From Paenibacillus timonensis (GTDB lineage Bacteria > Bacillota > Bacilli > Paenibacillales > Paenibacillaceae): a stretch of 64,000 nt of DNA. Each line of letters opens with the position of its first letter. The first letter of the stretch is position 1. The notes beneath the pieces are model-generated. The model searched no databases. It saw nothing but the letters and a program-made list of their open reading frames with translations, and was not told where the DNA came from. Below are positions 16,929 through 25,807 of the stretch, one piece after another. The translations under genes were made by a program, and so were the position numbers. Location of the stretch: contig NZ_JAKSXN010000005.1 in assembly GCF_022427145.1 (NCBI RefSeq), positions 1 to 64,000 of the forward strand, written 5' to 3'.

Positions 16929-16979
16929 GAAGATCGCCCTATCCGGCCAGCTTGGTCAGGTCGTTGGCGATCTTCTTTG
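16929..16979 (+). terminator. hairpin after the AT-rich secreted protein gene
   Basis: GAAGATCGCC (16929-16938) and GGCGATCTTC (16966-16975) form a perfect 10-bp stem followed by TTTG. Likely terminator. Confidence 0.6.
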
Positions 16980-17300
16980 CTGTCCTGCCAGACACGTGAC
17001 ATGCTTACGATTGTTGTCATCAGCCTTGAGGTGGGGGATCGGTGATCGGTGAACAACACGGCCTGCTGCGACTATTCGAATGGGGATATCACGGAACATC
17101 ATTGCGTAAGGCCGCTTTGCAGCATGATCCCGTTCGATCAGATCAGGAGAAATGGGGGAACCCTTACCCAAAGGGATAATCGTACAAAGCTCCCTTTTCC
17201 CATGACAGCAAAGGTTGAAGGTGAAAGTGGGATTGTTTGGATTCCGAAAATCAAGTAGGATATTTCCATAGATCGTTTTCGACAAAAAAGGTGGGTATTT
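16980..17300. other. intergenic, no gene supported
   Basis: Short open frames exist on both strands (for example 17049-17258) but none has a convincing ribosome site or a recognisable protein. It could be decayed DNA between the acquired gene at 16421 and the YqjA-like gene. Confidence 0.4.
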
Positions 17301-18296
17301 ATGGGCTTTCGGGTGATCAAAACGGCCATCGCCACGTTAATGGCTATTTTTATTGCGGATTTTGCCGGGGTGGCAGGCGCCAATTCCGCGGGACTGCTCG
17401 CGATTCTCGGGGTAGATGTCACCCGCAAGCGCAGCCTGGCTTCGATATCAGCGCGGTTTTTCGCTTCAATTCTAGGTTTGTTGCTGGCATTCGGCGTTTT
17501 TTACTTTCTCGGTTTTCATATATGGGTCCTGGCGATTTACATCCTCATCGCTTTTCCTTTGATCGCCCGCGCGGGCTTCAAGGAAGGGATCGTGACCAGC
17601 TCCGTCGTCGTGTTCCGCGTATTCGGCGGCGCGGAGATCTCATGGCATGTCCTGTTCACCCAGGTGGAGCTGCTGATCATCGGGCTCGGCTCGGCTATGG
17701 TCGTTAATTTTCTGTACATGCCCAAAACGGAAGACAAGCTGCTGGACACTCGGCACGAGGTGGATGCTTTGTTTTCGCGCATTTTCCAGGAGATTGCCGC
17801 TTCGCTGCGTGATCCGTATCGCCTATGGGATGGCAAAGAGCTGACCGATGCGGCCCGGCTGGTCGAGGAGGGGCACTCGATTGCCAAACGGGCCGCTGAG
17901 AACCAAATGATCTCGCCCAACGAGGCCTGGACGGCGTATTTCATCATGCGCAAAGAGCAGTTAAGCCGCATCGAAGGCATGCTGGAGCTGATTTCGCAAG
18001 TGTACCAACGCATGCCGCAAGGGGAATTTGCCGCGGTGTTGTTTGACCGCCTTAGCGTGGATGTCAATCAGGAGGAATACACCGGCATTACCGAACAAAT
18101 GCTGGCCGAACTGGAGGAGGATTTCAAAAAAATGGAGTTGCCCTCCACCCGCGAGGAGTTTGAAATCCGTTCGGCCATTCTTCAGCTGTGCCGGGAACTT
18201 TCCTTGTATTTAGCCGTTTCCAAAAAAAATAAAGCCCCCATACCTCGAATGGCGGCGAATCGGGCGCGGAAACGAAATCAGGCGCCGATAAAATAG
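17301..18296 (+). CDS. aromatic acid exporter family (ArAE/YqjA-like) membrane protein
   Basis: 331 residues: an N-terminal half with four to five membrane helices (residues 1 to about 140, starting RVIKTAIATLMAIFIADF) and a cytoplasmic helical C-terminal domain, matching the ArAE_1 plus ArAE_1_C layout of Bacillus YqjA. Members are thought to export small aromatic acids or act in envelope homeostasis; the real substrate is unproven. ATG 17301 follows AAAAGGTGGG. Adjacent to cotE but on its own transcript, since cotE has its own promoter signals. Confidence 0.82.
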   Translation: MGFRVIKTAIATLMAIFIADFAGVAGANSAGLLAILGVDVTRKRSLASISARFFASILGLLLAFGVFYFLGFHIWVLAIYILIAFPLIARAGFKEGIVTSSVVVFRVFGGAEISWHVLFTQVELLIIGLGSAMVVNFLYMPKTEDKLLDTRHEVDALFSRIFQEIAASLRDPYRLWDGKELTDAARLVEEGHSIAKRAAENQMISPNEAWTAYFIMRKEQLSRIEGMLELISQVYQRMPQGEFAAVLFDRLSVDVNQEEYTGITEQMLAELEEDFKKMELPSTREEFEIRSAILQLCRELSLYLAVSKKNKAPIPRMAANRARKRNQAPIK

Positions 18297-18301
18297 TTGT
18301 C

Positions 18302-18328
18302 ACCCTAGACGAATGTCCTGCATACACT
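18302..18328 (+). promoter_or_regulatory. possible sporulation (sigma-E/K) promoter of cotE
   Basis: CATACACT (18321-18328) fits the -10 consensus CATAnnnT of the mother-cell sigma factors, with AC (18302-18303) 17 bases upstream as for sigma-K. Bacillus cotE is known to be made from sigma-E and sigma-K promoters. Short motifs like these also arise by chance. Confidence 0.4.
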
Positions 18329-18360
18329 TTTAGTGAATGATGTATGGAGGAGGTTCTAAC

Positions 18361-18906
18361 ATGTCATTGAAATATCAAAGTAGAGAGATCATCACGAAAG
18401 CGATCTGCGGCAAAGGTCGTAAGTTCTCTACCGTAACACATACCGTGACTCCCCCTCATAAACCGTCGAGCATCCTGGGGGCCTGGATCATCAACCACCA
18501 GTACGAAGCGGTCGCTGCGGGAGACGGAATTGAAGTTATTGGTACTTACGATATTAACATCTGGTATTCGTACGACAAGAACTCGCAGACCGAGGTCGCT
18601 AAGGAAACGGTATCTTACGTCGAGAATGTTCCGCTCAGCTATTTGGATTCCAGACACCGTTCGTCGACGGTGGAAGTATCCGCAGAAGCGACGCAGGAAC
18701 CCAGCACCGTCGAAGCCACCGTCTCGGGAGACGGCCGCGTATCCATTCGGGTGGAACGCGAATTTGCGGTGGAACTGGTTGCCGAAACGAAGTTGAACGT
18801 CCTTGTGGTGCCGAGCAGCGGCATCGAAGACAAGGATTATGATTTCGGCTCCGAGCTCGGCGATTATGAAGATTTGGATCCGGATCTCCTCGACGACGAA
18901 CTGTGA
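18361..18906 (+). CDS. cotE: outer spore coat morphogenetic protein CotE
   Basis: 181 residues. CotE organises assembly of the outer spore coat around the forespore. The sequence matches from memory over its length: REIITKAICGKGRKFSTVTH, PPHKPSSILGAWIINHQYEA, YDINIWYSYDKNSQTEV, and the very acidic C-terminus DLDPDLLDDEL that is typical of the family. ATG 18361 has GGAGGAGG 8 bases upstream. As in Bacillus subtilis it lies upstream of mutS-mutL, here with an amidoligase gene between. A terminator follows. Confidence 0.95.
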   Translation: MSLKYQSREIITKAICGKGRKFSTVTHTVTPPHKPSSILGAWIINHQYEAVAAGDGIEVIGTYDINIWYSYDKNSQTEVAKETVSYVENVPLSYLDSRHRSSTVEVSAEATQEPSTVEATVSGDGRVSIRVEREFAVELVAETKLNVLVVPSSGIEDKDYDFGSELGDYEDLDPDLLDDEL

Positions 18907-18990
18907 TTCGTGTTGGAAGCAAACCGGCAGATCGGTAAGCACCGAATGTTTCAGGCTACAGTGTAGCATATGCGGCAGGGGCGTCGTCGA

Positions 18991-19015
18991 AGAGGGCGGC
19001 TGCCCTCTTTTTGTT
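18991..19015 (+). terminator. intrinsic terminator after cotE
   Basis: AGAGGGC (18991-18997), loop GGCT, GCCCTCT (19002-19008), then TTTTG and more T. Confidence 0.88.
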
Positions 19016-19050
19016 TTTATTTTTCGCTGAACCTCTAAATTAGACAGGGG

Positions 19051-20532
19051 ATGAACTCGGTGGTGAAGGATGAGCACCTCGTGTTGAAAATCCGCCCGGG
19101 CTCCGCTGCGTTCAAAGGACGCCTGTTGCAGGCGCTGGGACGCTTGGGCGGCCCATATCGGGTGTTGAAAGGACCAGACCTGACCGGTGAGGCGTCGGCG
19201 GACTCCAATTATGGAAGAAGGCTTGCCAAACCCGCTCCGGACGCTTCGGATTGGATTTATTATGGACCGGAAGAGGCCTATTGGGGGGGACGGGTGCAGG
19301 AGATTTTACTGGGCCGGCCCAACGCATCGCTGGAGGACTGGCGGCGGCGACTCGAAGCGGCCGGCCTATTGACAACGCCTTCGGAAAGGCCTATCCCGTC
19401 AGCCAGAAGCACTCCTGCCTCCTACAAGCGCCGTTTTGCCGTTACCGTATTCCACTTACGGGCACGGGAGATCCGGCCGCTGGGCAAAGCCGGGCAAGCG
19501 CTCCCGCTCCTGGGCGAAACGCCGACACTGGACACGCCGCTTTATAAACGCCTGACAAGCACGGCCGTTCGTGCGTTATATGCCGTCGGGCTCGATTTCG
19601 GCGAAGTGGTGATCTCGGCCGGGGAGGAAGGGCGGTTTACGGTGGATTCGGTAACCCCTGCCTCAGAATCCGGCAGCACCGTTGCCGCCGGATTTGCCCG
19701 TGCCATGCGAGAAACCTTGGCGGAACTGGAGAAGCTGCGGGAATCGCCGGCCGAGCGGCTGATCGGGATGGACCCGGAGTTCTTGCTGTTCGATCCGAAC
19801 CACGGCAAAGTCGTTCCGGCCTCCCGGTACTTGCCATTCCACGGGGAAGCGGGATGCGACGTGCTGCGTTACCGCGGGCAGCGCTTGTTCCCGCTGGCCG
19901 AGCTGCGGCCTCGGCCCGGCAAGGAGCCTCGCGATGTCGTCGTCCATCTGCTGCACGCGTTCCGCGAAGCCCGCGGCTCCATCGAAGACCAGGGGCTGAT
20001 TTGGCAGGCAGGAGCCATGCCGCAGCGCGGCTTTCCGCTGGGGGGGCACCTGCATTTCAGCGGGGTCGCGTTGACGCCCGAGCTGTTGCGGACGCTCGAC
20101 AACTACTTGGCGCTGCCGCTAGCGGTGCTGGAGGATCCCCGAAGCGCGCCCCGCCGGCCGAAATACGGGTTCCTCGGCGACTTCCGGATTAAAGAATACG
20201 GCGGCTTTGAATATCGCACTTTACCCAGCTTCCTGATCTCTCCGCTCGTCACTAAAGGGGTTGTGGCGTTAGCGTGCTTAATCCTCGAAAACGCGGAACG
20301 GCTTAGCTCGAGGCCGCTGGAGAAGGACGCGGTGTGGGCGGCATTTTACGCCGGCCGAAAAAAAACGCTGCGCGAGGCGTTGCCCCGCTTGTTAGCCGAT
20401 ATCCAAGGCGTTCCCGACTATGCCCGCTACCAGGGTTATGTCGCTCCGCTGCTCGAAGCCGTTCAGTCCGGCCGCGCCTGGGACGAAACCGCGGATATCC
20501 GCCCCGCCTGGAAAATCCAAAATCCTTCATAA
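19051..20532 (+). CDS. putative amidoligase (phage-type COOH-NH2 ligase) next to cotE
   Basis: 493 residues, soluble. The second half resembles the COOH-NH2 ligase type 2 family (glutamine synthetase/GCS-like fold): GMDPEFLLFDPN at about 240, LAELRPRPG with a likely metal-binding Glu, GGHLHFSG at about 331, and EYRTLPSFLISP at about 388. The GGHLHFSG and PEFLLFD blocks would hold the ATP-metal site. The first 200 residues have no recognised domain. Such enzymes make amide bonds between carboxyl and amino groups of peptides or proteins. The ATG at 19051 directly follows AGGGG, so GTG 19060 (9 bases further on) may be the true start. Placed between cotE and mutS, a role in cross-linking or modifying spore proteins is possible but is inference. 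Confidence 0.75.
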   Translation: MNSVVKDEHLVLKIRPGSAAFKGRLLQALGRLGGPYRVLKGPDLTGEASADSNYGRRLAKPAPDASDWIYYGPEEAYWGGRVQEILLGRPNASLEDWRRRLEAAGLLTTPSERPIPSARSTPASYKRRFAVTVFHLRAREIRPLGKAGQALPLLGETPTLDTPLYKRLTSTAVRALYAVGLDFGEVVISAGEEGRFTVDSVTPASESGSTVAAGFARAMRETLAELEKLRESPAERLIGMDPEFLLFDPNHGKVVPASRYLPFHGEAGCDVLRYRGQRLFPLAELRPRPGKEPRDVVVHLLHAFREARGSIEDQGLIWQAGAMPQRGFPLGGHLHFSGVALTPELLRTLDNYLALPLAVLEDPRSAPRRPKYGFLGDFRIKEYGGFEYRTLPSFLISPLVTKGVVALACLILENAERLSSRPLEKDAVWAAFYAGRKKTLREALPRLLADIQGVPDYARYQGYVAPLLEAVQSGRAWDETADIRPAWKIQNPS

Positions 20533-20551
20533 CCGCGCTGCCCTTTTCTGG

Positions 20552-20557
20552 TATAAT
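20552..20557 (+). promoter_or_regulatory. extended -10 promoter of mutS
   Basis: TGGTATAAT gives a perfect TATAAT with the TGn extension, 49 bases before the mutS start. No good -35 is seen, which is usual for extended -10 promoters. Confidence 0.6.
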
Positions 20558-20605
20558 AGGATTCTATGAAAGACCTGATTGCGCAGGGTTAAATGGAGGG
20601 GAATC

Positions 20606-23356
20606 ATGGCTACCTACACGCCGATGATTGAGCAATATTTACGAATTAAGGCGGAAGCGCAGGACGCGTTTCTGTTTTTCCGGCTGGGAGACTTCTATGA
20701 AATGTTCTTCGAGGATGCGATCCTGGCCGCGAAGGAGCTTGAAATAACGCTGACCGGACGGGACGGGGGCGCCGAGGAGAAAATTCCGATGTGCGGTGTT
20801 CCCTACCATTCAGCAGACAATTATATTCACCGGCTGATCGAAAAAGGATACAAAGTCGCGATCTGCGAGCAGATGGAAGACCCTTCGCAAACCAAAGGGA
20901 TGGTCCGGCGCGAAATCGTCCGGGTCATTACCCCGGGGACGATCATGGAAGGAAAGACGATCGGCGAGCGGACGAATAACTATATCGTATCGGTCACCGA
21001 GCGGCAGGGCCTGATGGCCCTAACGGCCTGCGACCTGTCTACCGGGGAGCTGTACGCGACGTCAGCCCCGTCAAACAAAGAGTGGCTGCGCGACGAAATC
21101 GGCTTGTACGATCCGGCGGAGATCATCGGGGATCCGGAGTTATTGGAATGGATTGCCGGACAAGCTGCACCGCTCGGCAAGCCGGTGGTATATACGCCAT
21201 GGGCCAAGGCGAAGGAAGAGACGGGGCGTTCGCTGTTCGGCGAAGCGGAATGGATCCGCCTGGAGCCGGAACGGCGCGACAATATCGCGCTGCTTGTCGG
21301 CTATTTGAGCGAAACGCAGAAACGTTCGCTTAGCCAGCTGACGAAAATATCGGCTTACGAGCCCGAGCATTTTATGATTTTGGACCCGTTTACGCGGCGT
21401 AATTTGGAATTGGTCGAAACGGTCCGGGAGCGTTCGAAGAAAGGTTCGCTCCTGTGGCTGCTTGACCGCACGGAAACCTCGATGGGTTCCAGACTGCTGC
21501 GGCGCTGGATCGACAAGCCGCTGCTGCAAAAATCGCGGATCGAGGAACGCCTGGAGGCGGTCGAGCATCTGCACGGCGCATTTATCCTGCGCGAGGACCT
21601 GCGCGGAGCGCTGCAAGATATTTACGACCTGGAGCGGCTGGTAGGCCGGGTCGCCTTCGGCAATGCGAACGGACGGGATTTGGTCGCCTTGAAGACATCG
21701 CTGCTCCAGGTGCCGGCCATCAAGGATTTATGCGGTGGCTCGGCATCGTCGACGCTGCGGCGGATCGCCTCGGCAATGGACGAGTGCGCCGATCTGGCTG
21801 GGATGATCGATGCGGCGATTGCCGACGACCCACCGGTTTCGGTACGGGATGGAGGCATCATCAAAACCGGGTTCCATGAACGGCTGGACGAGCTGCGCGA
21901 GGCCGGGGTGAACGGCAAACGCTGGATCGCCGAGCTGGAAGCGGCCGAACGCCAGGCGACAGGGATCAAATCGCTGAAGATCGGCTACAACAAGGTATTC
22001 GGATATTATATTGAAGTCACGCGGGCCAATCTAGGCGCACTGCCGGAAGGCCGGTATGAACGGAAGCAGACGCTGGCGAACGCCGAGCGTTTCGTTACGC
22101 CGGAGTTGAAAGAGAAAGAAGCGCTGATTCTCGAAGCCGAGGAGAAAATGGTCGACCTGGAGTACGCGTTGTTCAACGAACTGCGTGAACGGATCGCTGC
22201 CGATATTCCACGCTTGCAGAAGCTGGCCGAGCAAATCGCCGAAATCGACGTATTGCGCTCGCTGGCGGCGGTGGCGTCGGACAATGGCTTCGTGAAGCCG
22301 AAGCTCACCGACGGCTACGACCTTGTCGTGGAGCAAGGCCGGCATCCGGTGGTGGAATCCGTGATGAAGGATACGGCGTTTATCGCCAACGGCACGGCTT
22401 TACGCAAGGATGAGGCCAGCATCCTGCTGATCACGGGACCGAATATGGCCGGGAAAAGCACGTACATGCGGCAGGTCGCACTCATTTCGATCCTGGCGCA
22501 AATCGGCAGCTTCGTGCCGGCGGGCAAAGCGGAGATCCCGTTGGTTGACCGCATTTTCACGCGGATCGGGGCGGCGGATGATCTGATCGGCGGGCAAAGC
22601 ACCTTTATGGTGGAGATGGCCGATATTCAGATCATGACGGAAAAAGCAACCCCCCGCAGCTTGATCATCATTGACGAGTTGGGCCGGGGCACGTCGACCA
22701 GCGAAGGGATGGCGATCGCGCAAGCCGTGATCGAATACGTCCACGACCGGATCGGCTGCAAGGCGCTGGTCTCGACCCATTTCCACGAGCTCGCCCATCT
22801 GGAGCATAGCCTGCGCGGGCTGAGCAATTACAGCATGGCGGTGCAGGAAAGCGGCGACAAGGTGCATTTCCTGCGCAAGCTGATCCCTGGCGCGGCCGAC
22901 ACCAGCTACGGTATCTACTGCGCGCGGCTGGCCGGCTTGCCGGAGGAGATCATCGGCCGGGCCTATGGGCTGCTGAAAGGACTGGAGGACAAAAACCCGT
23001 TGCCTACTGCTGGCGACGTTGTCGTGTCAGCGGGGGCTTCGCGGGCGGCTCAGCCGATGGTGAGCGAGGAAGTCGTTGCGACTGTGCGAGAAACGGCGGC
23101 GGCAACGACTGAGGCTGCGGCTACGATGGAAACTGCGGCGAAGCCGCTTGCCGGTGAAGGTGGGCCGGTGGTGCAGCTTTCGATATTTGGCGATGAGGAA
23201 CCTCCGGTTCAAGCGAAACCGGTCGTCCAAGCGCCAGAAGATCCGGGAACGCGGACGATCATCAATCTGATCAAAAACGCCGATTTGATGAACATGACGC
23301 CGCTGCAGGCCATGCAATTGGTGAATGATCTGAAGATGAAGGCGAAGGATTTGTAG
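20606..23356 (+). CDS. mutS: DNA mismatch repair protein MutS
   Basis: Mismatch recognition ATPase, 916 residues. The mismatch-reading motif is GDFYEMFFED at about residue 29, the connector and clamp domains are intact, Walker A is GPNMAGKSTYMRQ at about 610, Walker B is SLIIIDELGRGTST, and the helix-turn-helix dimer domain follows. Residues about 800-870 are an Ala/Thr/Glu-rich linker ending in QLSIF, a typical beta-clamp binding motif, before the C-terminal helical tail. ATG 20606 has GGAGGG upstream. It works with MutL, encoded 345 bases downstream; no MutH is expected in this group. Confidence 0.98.
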   Translation: MATYTPMIEQYLRIKAEAQDAFLFFRLGDFYEMFFEDAILAAKELEITLTGRDGGAEEKIPMCGVPYHSADNYIHRLIEKGYKVAICEQMEDPSQTKGMVRREIVRVITPGTIMEGKTIGERTNNYIVSVTERQGLMALTACDLSTGELYATSAPSNKEWLRDEIGLYDPAEIIGDPELLEWIAGQAAPLGKPVVYTPWAKAKEETGRSLFGEAEWIRLEPERRDNIALLVGYLSETQKRSLSQLTKISAYEPEHFMILDPFTRRNLELVETVRERSKKGSLLWLLDRTETSMGSRLLRRWIDKPLLQKSRIEERLEAVEHLHGAFILREDLRGALQDIYDLERLVGRVAFGNANGRDLVALKTSLLQVPAIKDLCGGSASSTLRRIASAMDECADLAGMIDAAIADDPPVSVRDGGIIKTGFHERLDELREAGVNGKRWIAELEAAERQATGIKSLKIGYNKVFGYYIEVTRANLGALPEGRYERKQTLANAERFVTPELKEKEALILEAEEKMVDLEYALFNELRERIAADIPRLQKLAEQIAEIDVLRSLAAVASDNGFVKPKLTDGYDLVVEQGRHPVVESVMKDTAFIANGTALRKDEASILLITGPNMAGKSTYMRQVALISILAQIGSFVPAGKAEIPLVDRIFTRIGAADDLIGGQSTFMVEMADIQIMTEKATPRSLIIIDELGRGTSTSEGMAIAQAVIEYVHDRIGCKALVSTHFHELAHLEHSLRGLSNYSMAVQESGDKVHFLRKLIPGAADTSYGIYCARLAGLPEEIIGRAYGLLKGLEDKNPLPTAGDVVVSAGASRAAQPMVSEEVVATVRETAAATTEAAATMETAAKPLAGEGGPVVQLSIFGDEEPPVQAKPVVQAPEDPGTRTIINLIKNADLMNMTPLQAMQLVNDLKMKAKDL

Positions 23357-23701
23357 GGAAAGCGGGCAGGCTGGCCTAGCTCCAGCCATCGCCCAGGGGA
23401 GAGCGGCTAGGTTAGGGCCAAAGCCTTCCTCGACCTCTAACGCTTGGAAGAAGGCTTAAATCGGCCTAAATCGCCGTGTTGTCATTTTAACGCTGACCAC
23501 GATGCTTATTAGCCCGTTTGATGAGCGAAATCCGGTGTTTTGATGAAAATAGCGTTGCTCAGCGTTGTTAGAAGTTATACGCGTCGGATTTTGTCTGAAT
23601 AGCATTTCACATCAGCGTTAGAGCAACAGGCAGGCGCGTAGGGATTTTAAAGTAATCAAAGCGTAGGGTCTACAGCTACGGGAGTACGGGAGGGAAGAGC
23701 A
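23357..23701. repeat. mutS-mutL spacer with inverted AACGCT/AGCGTT words
   Basis: No gene. AACGCT occurs at 23439 and 23489, and its complement AGCGTT at 23551, 23561 and 23614. CTCTAACGCT (23435-23444) and AGCGTTAGAG (23614-23623) are exact complements, as are TAACGCTGA (23488-23496) and TCAGCGTTA (23612-23620). The spacer could fold as RNA or be a small interspersed element. mutS and mutL are usually much closer together. Confidence 0.45.
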
Positions 23702-25783
23702 ATGGCAAAAATCGCAATATTGGACGAGCATATTGCCAACCAGATTGCTGCCGGGGAAGTGGTGGAGCGTCCGGCGTCGGTGGTCAAGGAGTTGGTGGAG
23801 AACGCGATTGACGCAGGATCAACCAAAATCGAAGTCGCCGTCGAAGAGGGGGGTCTGCAGCTAATCCGCGTCACCGATAACGGCTCCGGCATTGAACCGG
23901 AGGACTGCGAAACGGCCTTCTACCGTCATGCGACCAGCAAAATCACCTCCGGCCGCGACTTGTTCCAGATCCGCAGTCTCGGATTCCGGGGCGAAGCCTT
24001 ACCCAGTATCGCAGCCGTCGCCAAAGTCCGGCTCGTGTCCTCAAGCGACGATACGGGGCTCGGGCGGGTGATCGAAATCGAAGGCGGTTCGCTCAAGCTG
24101 AACGAAGATATCGCCGCTCCGCAAGGGACGGATATTTCGGTGAAGGAATTATTTTACAATACGCCGGCAAGGCTGAAATATATGAAGACCATCCAGACCG
24201 AACTGGGCCATATCTCCGATGTGATGTACCGGCAGGCGCTGGCGCATCCCGAAATCGCCTTTACGCTTCGGCATAACGGGAATACGCTGCTGCAAAGTCC
24301 GGGAGGCGGCGATCTGTTACAGGTCATCGCGGCCATCTATGGCGTGAATGCCTCCAAAGGGATGGTGCCGATCGAAGCGGAGGACCTCGACTACCGGATC
24401 ACCGGGTTTATCGGTCGTCCCGATTTAGCCCGGTCGAACCGCGGTGGCATGTCGACGATCGTCAACGGGCGTTACATCCGCAATCCTGGGCTGCATCAAG
24501 CCATTTTGCGCGCGTATCACACGCTGCTGCCGATCAATCGCTATCCCCTGGTGGTGTTAATGCTGGAGATGCATCCGTCCCTGGTCGACGTGAACGTGCA
24601 CCCGGCCAAGCTGGAGGTGCGCTTCAGCAAGGAGCCGGAGCTGAACGGCTTCGTGGAGAACAGCGTACGCGCCGTGTTGTCCGGCCAGGTGCTGATCCCG
24701 CAAGTCGTGCGCCAGACGATCGGGAAGGGCCCGAACCGCTCCGTGATCCAGGAGCAGTTCCACTTCCCCGCGCCGCCTTTAGGCGCGGAGGAGGGCCCAT
24801 CCGCCGCCGGCCAGACGGCTGCGGCGGCGGAAAGCACGCTCCGACCGTCGGGGAACGGCGGCGCGGAGCGCGACCCGGGCGCGCGGTCGGCTGTGCCCGA
24901 CCGCGGCTGGGGCGGGGCGCCTGCTGGCGGCGCCCCGATGGGCGGCGCGCCGCAGCGCAGCGCCGCCGCCTTTGACGCTCCCGCAGCGGCCGAAGGCCTG
25001 ACGCTGCGGGAGCGGGGCGCAGCCGGCGCCGGCACGTACGGTGCCGCGCCTAGTCCGGCCAAGCCGCAAGGCGGGCTTGGCCAAACCGGCGCCGCCGCCT
25101 ACGGGGGCGGCGCTGCGGAGCGGCAGCCGCTGCCGGCCGCGCGGCTGCAGGAGATGCCGGAAGCGTTGTACGGCTCGCCAGAGGCGGCACCGGAGCTTCC
25201 GGCGTTTCCCGAGCTGTCCTTGATCGGACAGCATCACGGCACCTACCTGATCGCCCAGAACGATCAGGGGTTGTATCTGATTGACCAGCATGCCGCGCAC
25301 GAGCGCGTGAATTACGAATATTATTATGAGAAGTTCGGCCGCCCGGCCGATGCATCGCAGGAGCTGTTGATTCCAATCACGTTGGAATTCACGCCTTCGG
25401 ACAGCGCCAAGCTGCAAGAGCGGCTTCACTGGTTCGAACAGGTCGGGGTCGTGCTCGAACATTTCGGCGGCGGTACGTTCCGCGTGGTGGCGCATCCGTA
25501 TTGGTTCCCGCAAGGGGAAGAAGCGGGCATCATCGGGGAAATGGCCGAATGGGTGCTTAGCGAGCGGGCCATCGACCTGGCCAAGCTGCGGGAGGCTTCG
25601 TCCACGATGGTGTCGTGCAAGGCGTCCATCAAGGCGAATCAAAAGCTGACGCCGGAAGAAGCGAACACGCTGATCCGCCGGCTGGCCGCCTGCAAACAGC
25701 CTTACACCTGCCCGCACGGGCGTCCGATCATCGTCTCATTTTCCACCTATGATCTGGAAAAGCTGTTCAAGCGGGTCATGTAA
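23702..25783 (+). CDS. mutL: DNA mismatch repair protein MutL (endonuclease type)
   Basis: 693 residues. The N-terminal GHKL ATPase has its motifs intact: VVKELVENAIDAGST, DNGSGI, and RSLGFRGEALPSI. A linker from about residue 360 to 500 is very GC-rich, made of Ala, Gly and Pro, and looks unstructured. The C-terminal domain has DQHAAHERVNYE at about 527, the metal-binding endonuclease motif of MutL proteins from organisms without MutH, plus SCKASIKANQKL and CPHGRP. The latent nickase cuts the error-containing strand after MutS activation. ATG 23702 follows GGAGGGAAGAG. Confidence 0.97.
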   Translation: MAKIAILDEHIANQIAAGEVVERPASVVKELVENAIDAGSTKIEVAVEEGGLQLIRVTDNGSGIEPEDCETAFYRHATSKITSGRDLFQIRSLGFRGEALPSIAAVAKVRLVSSSDDTGLGRVIEIEGGSLKLNEDIAAPQGTDISVKELFYNTPARLKYMKTIQTELGHISDVMYRQALAHPEIAFTLRHNGNTLLQSPGGGDLLQVIAAIYGVNASKGMVPIEAEDLDYRITGFIGRPDLARSNRGGMSTIVNGRYIRNPGLHQAILRAYHTLLPINRYPLVVLMLEMHPSLVDVNVHPAKLEVRFSKEPELNGFVENSVRAVLSGQVLIPQVVRQTIGKGPNRSVIQEQFHFPAPPLGAEEGPSAAGQTAAAAESTLRPSGNGGAERDPGARSAVPDRGWGGAPAGGAPMGGAPQRSAAAFDAPAAAEGLTLRERGAAGAGTYGAAPSPAKPQGGLGQTGAAAYGGGAAERQPLPAARLQEMPEALYGSPEAAPELPAFPELSLIGQHHGTYLIAQNDQGLYLIDQHAAHERVNYEYYYEKFGRPADASQELLIPITLEFTPSDSAKLQERLHWFEQVGVVLEHFGGGTFRVVAHPYWFPQGEEAGIIGEMAEWVLSERAIDLAKLREASSTMVSCKASIKANQKLTPEEANTLIRRLAACKQPYTCPHGRPIIVSFSTYDLEKLFKRVM

Positions 25784-25807
25784 CGTCAGCAAACGGAGGA
25801 ATTCATC

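Noticed and set aside
17049-17258. Open frame of 69 codons upstream of the YqjA-like gene
   Set aside because: GTG start without a ribosome site, no recognisable protein pattern, and a competing minus-strand frame over the same bases.
24541-25062. Long Ala/Pro-rich minus-strand frames inside mutL
   Set aside because: They arise from high GC in the MutL linker; the plus strand has an intact family protein.
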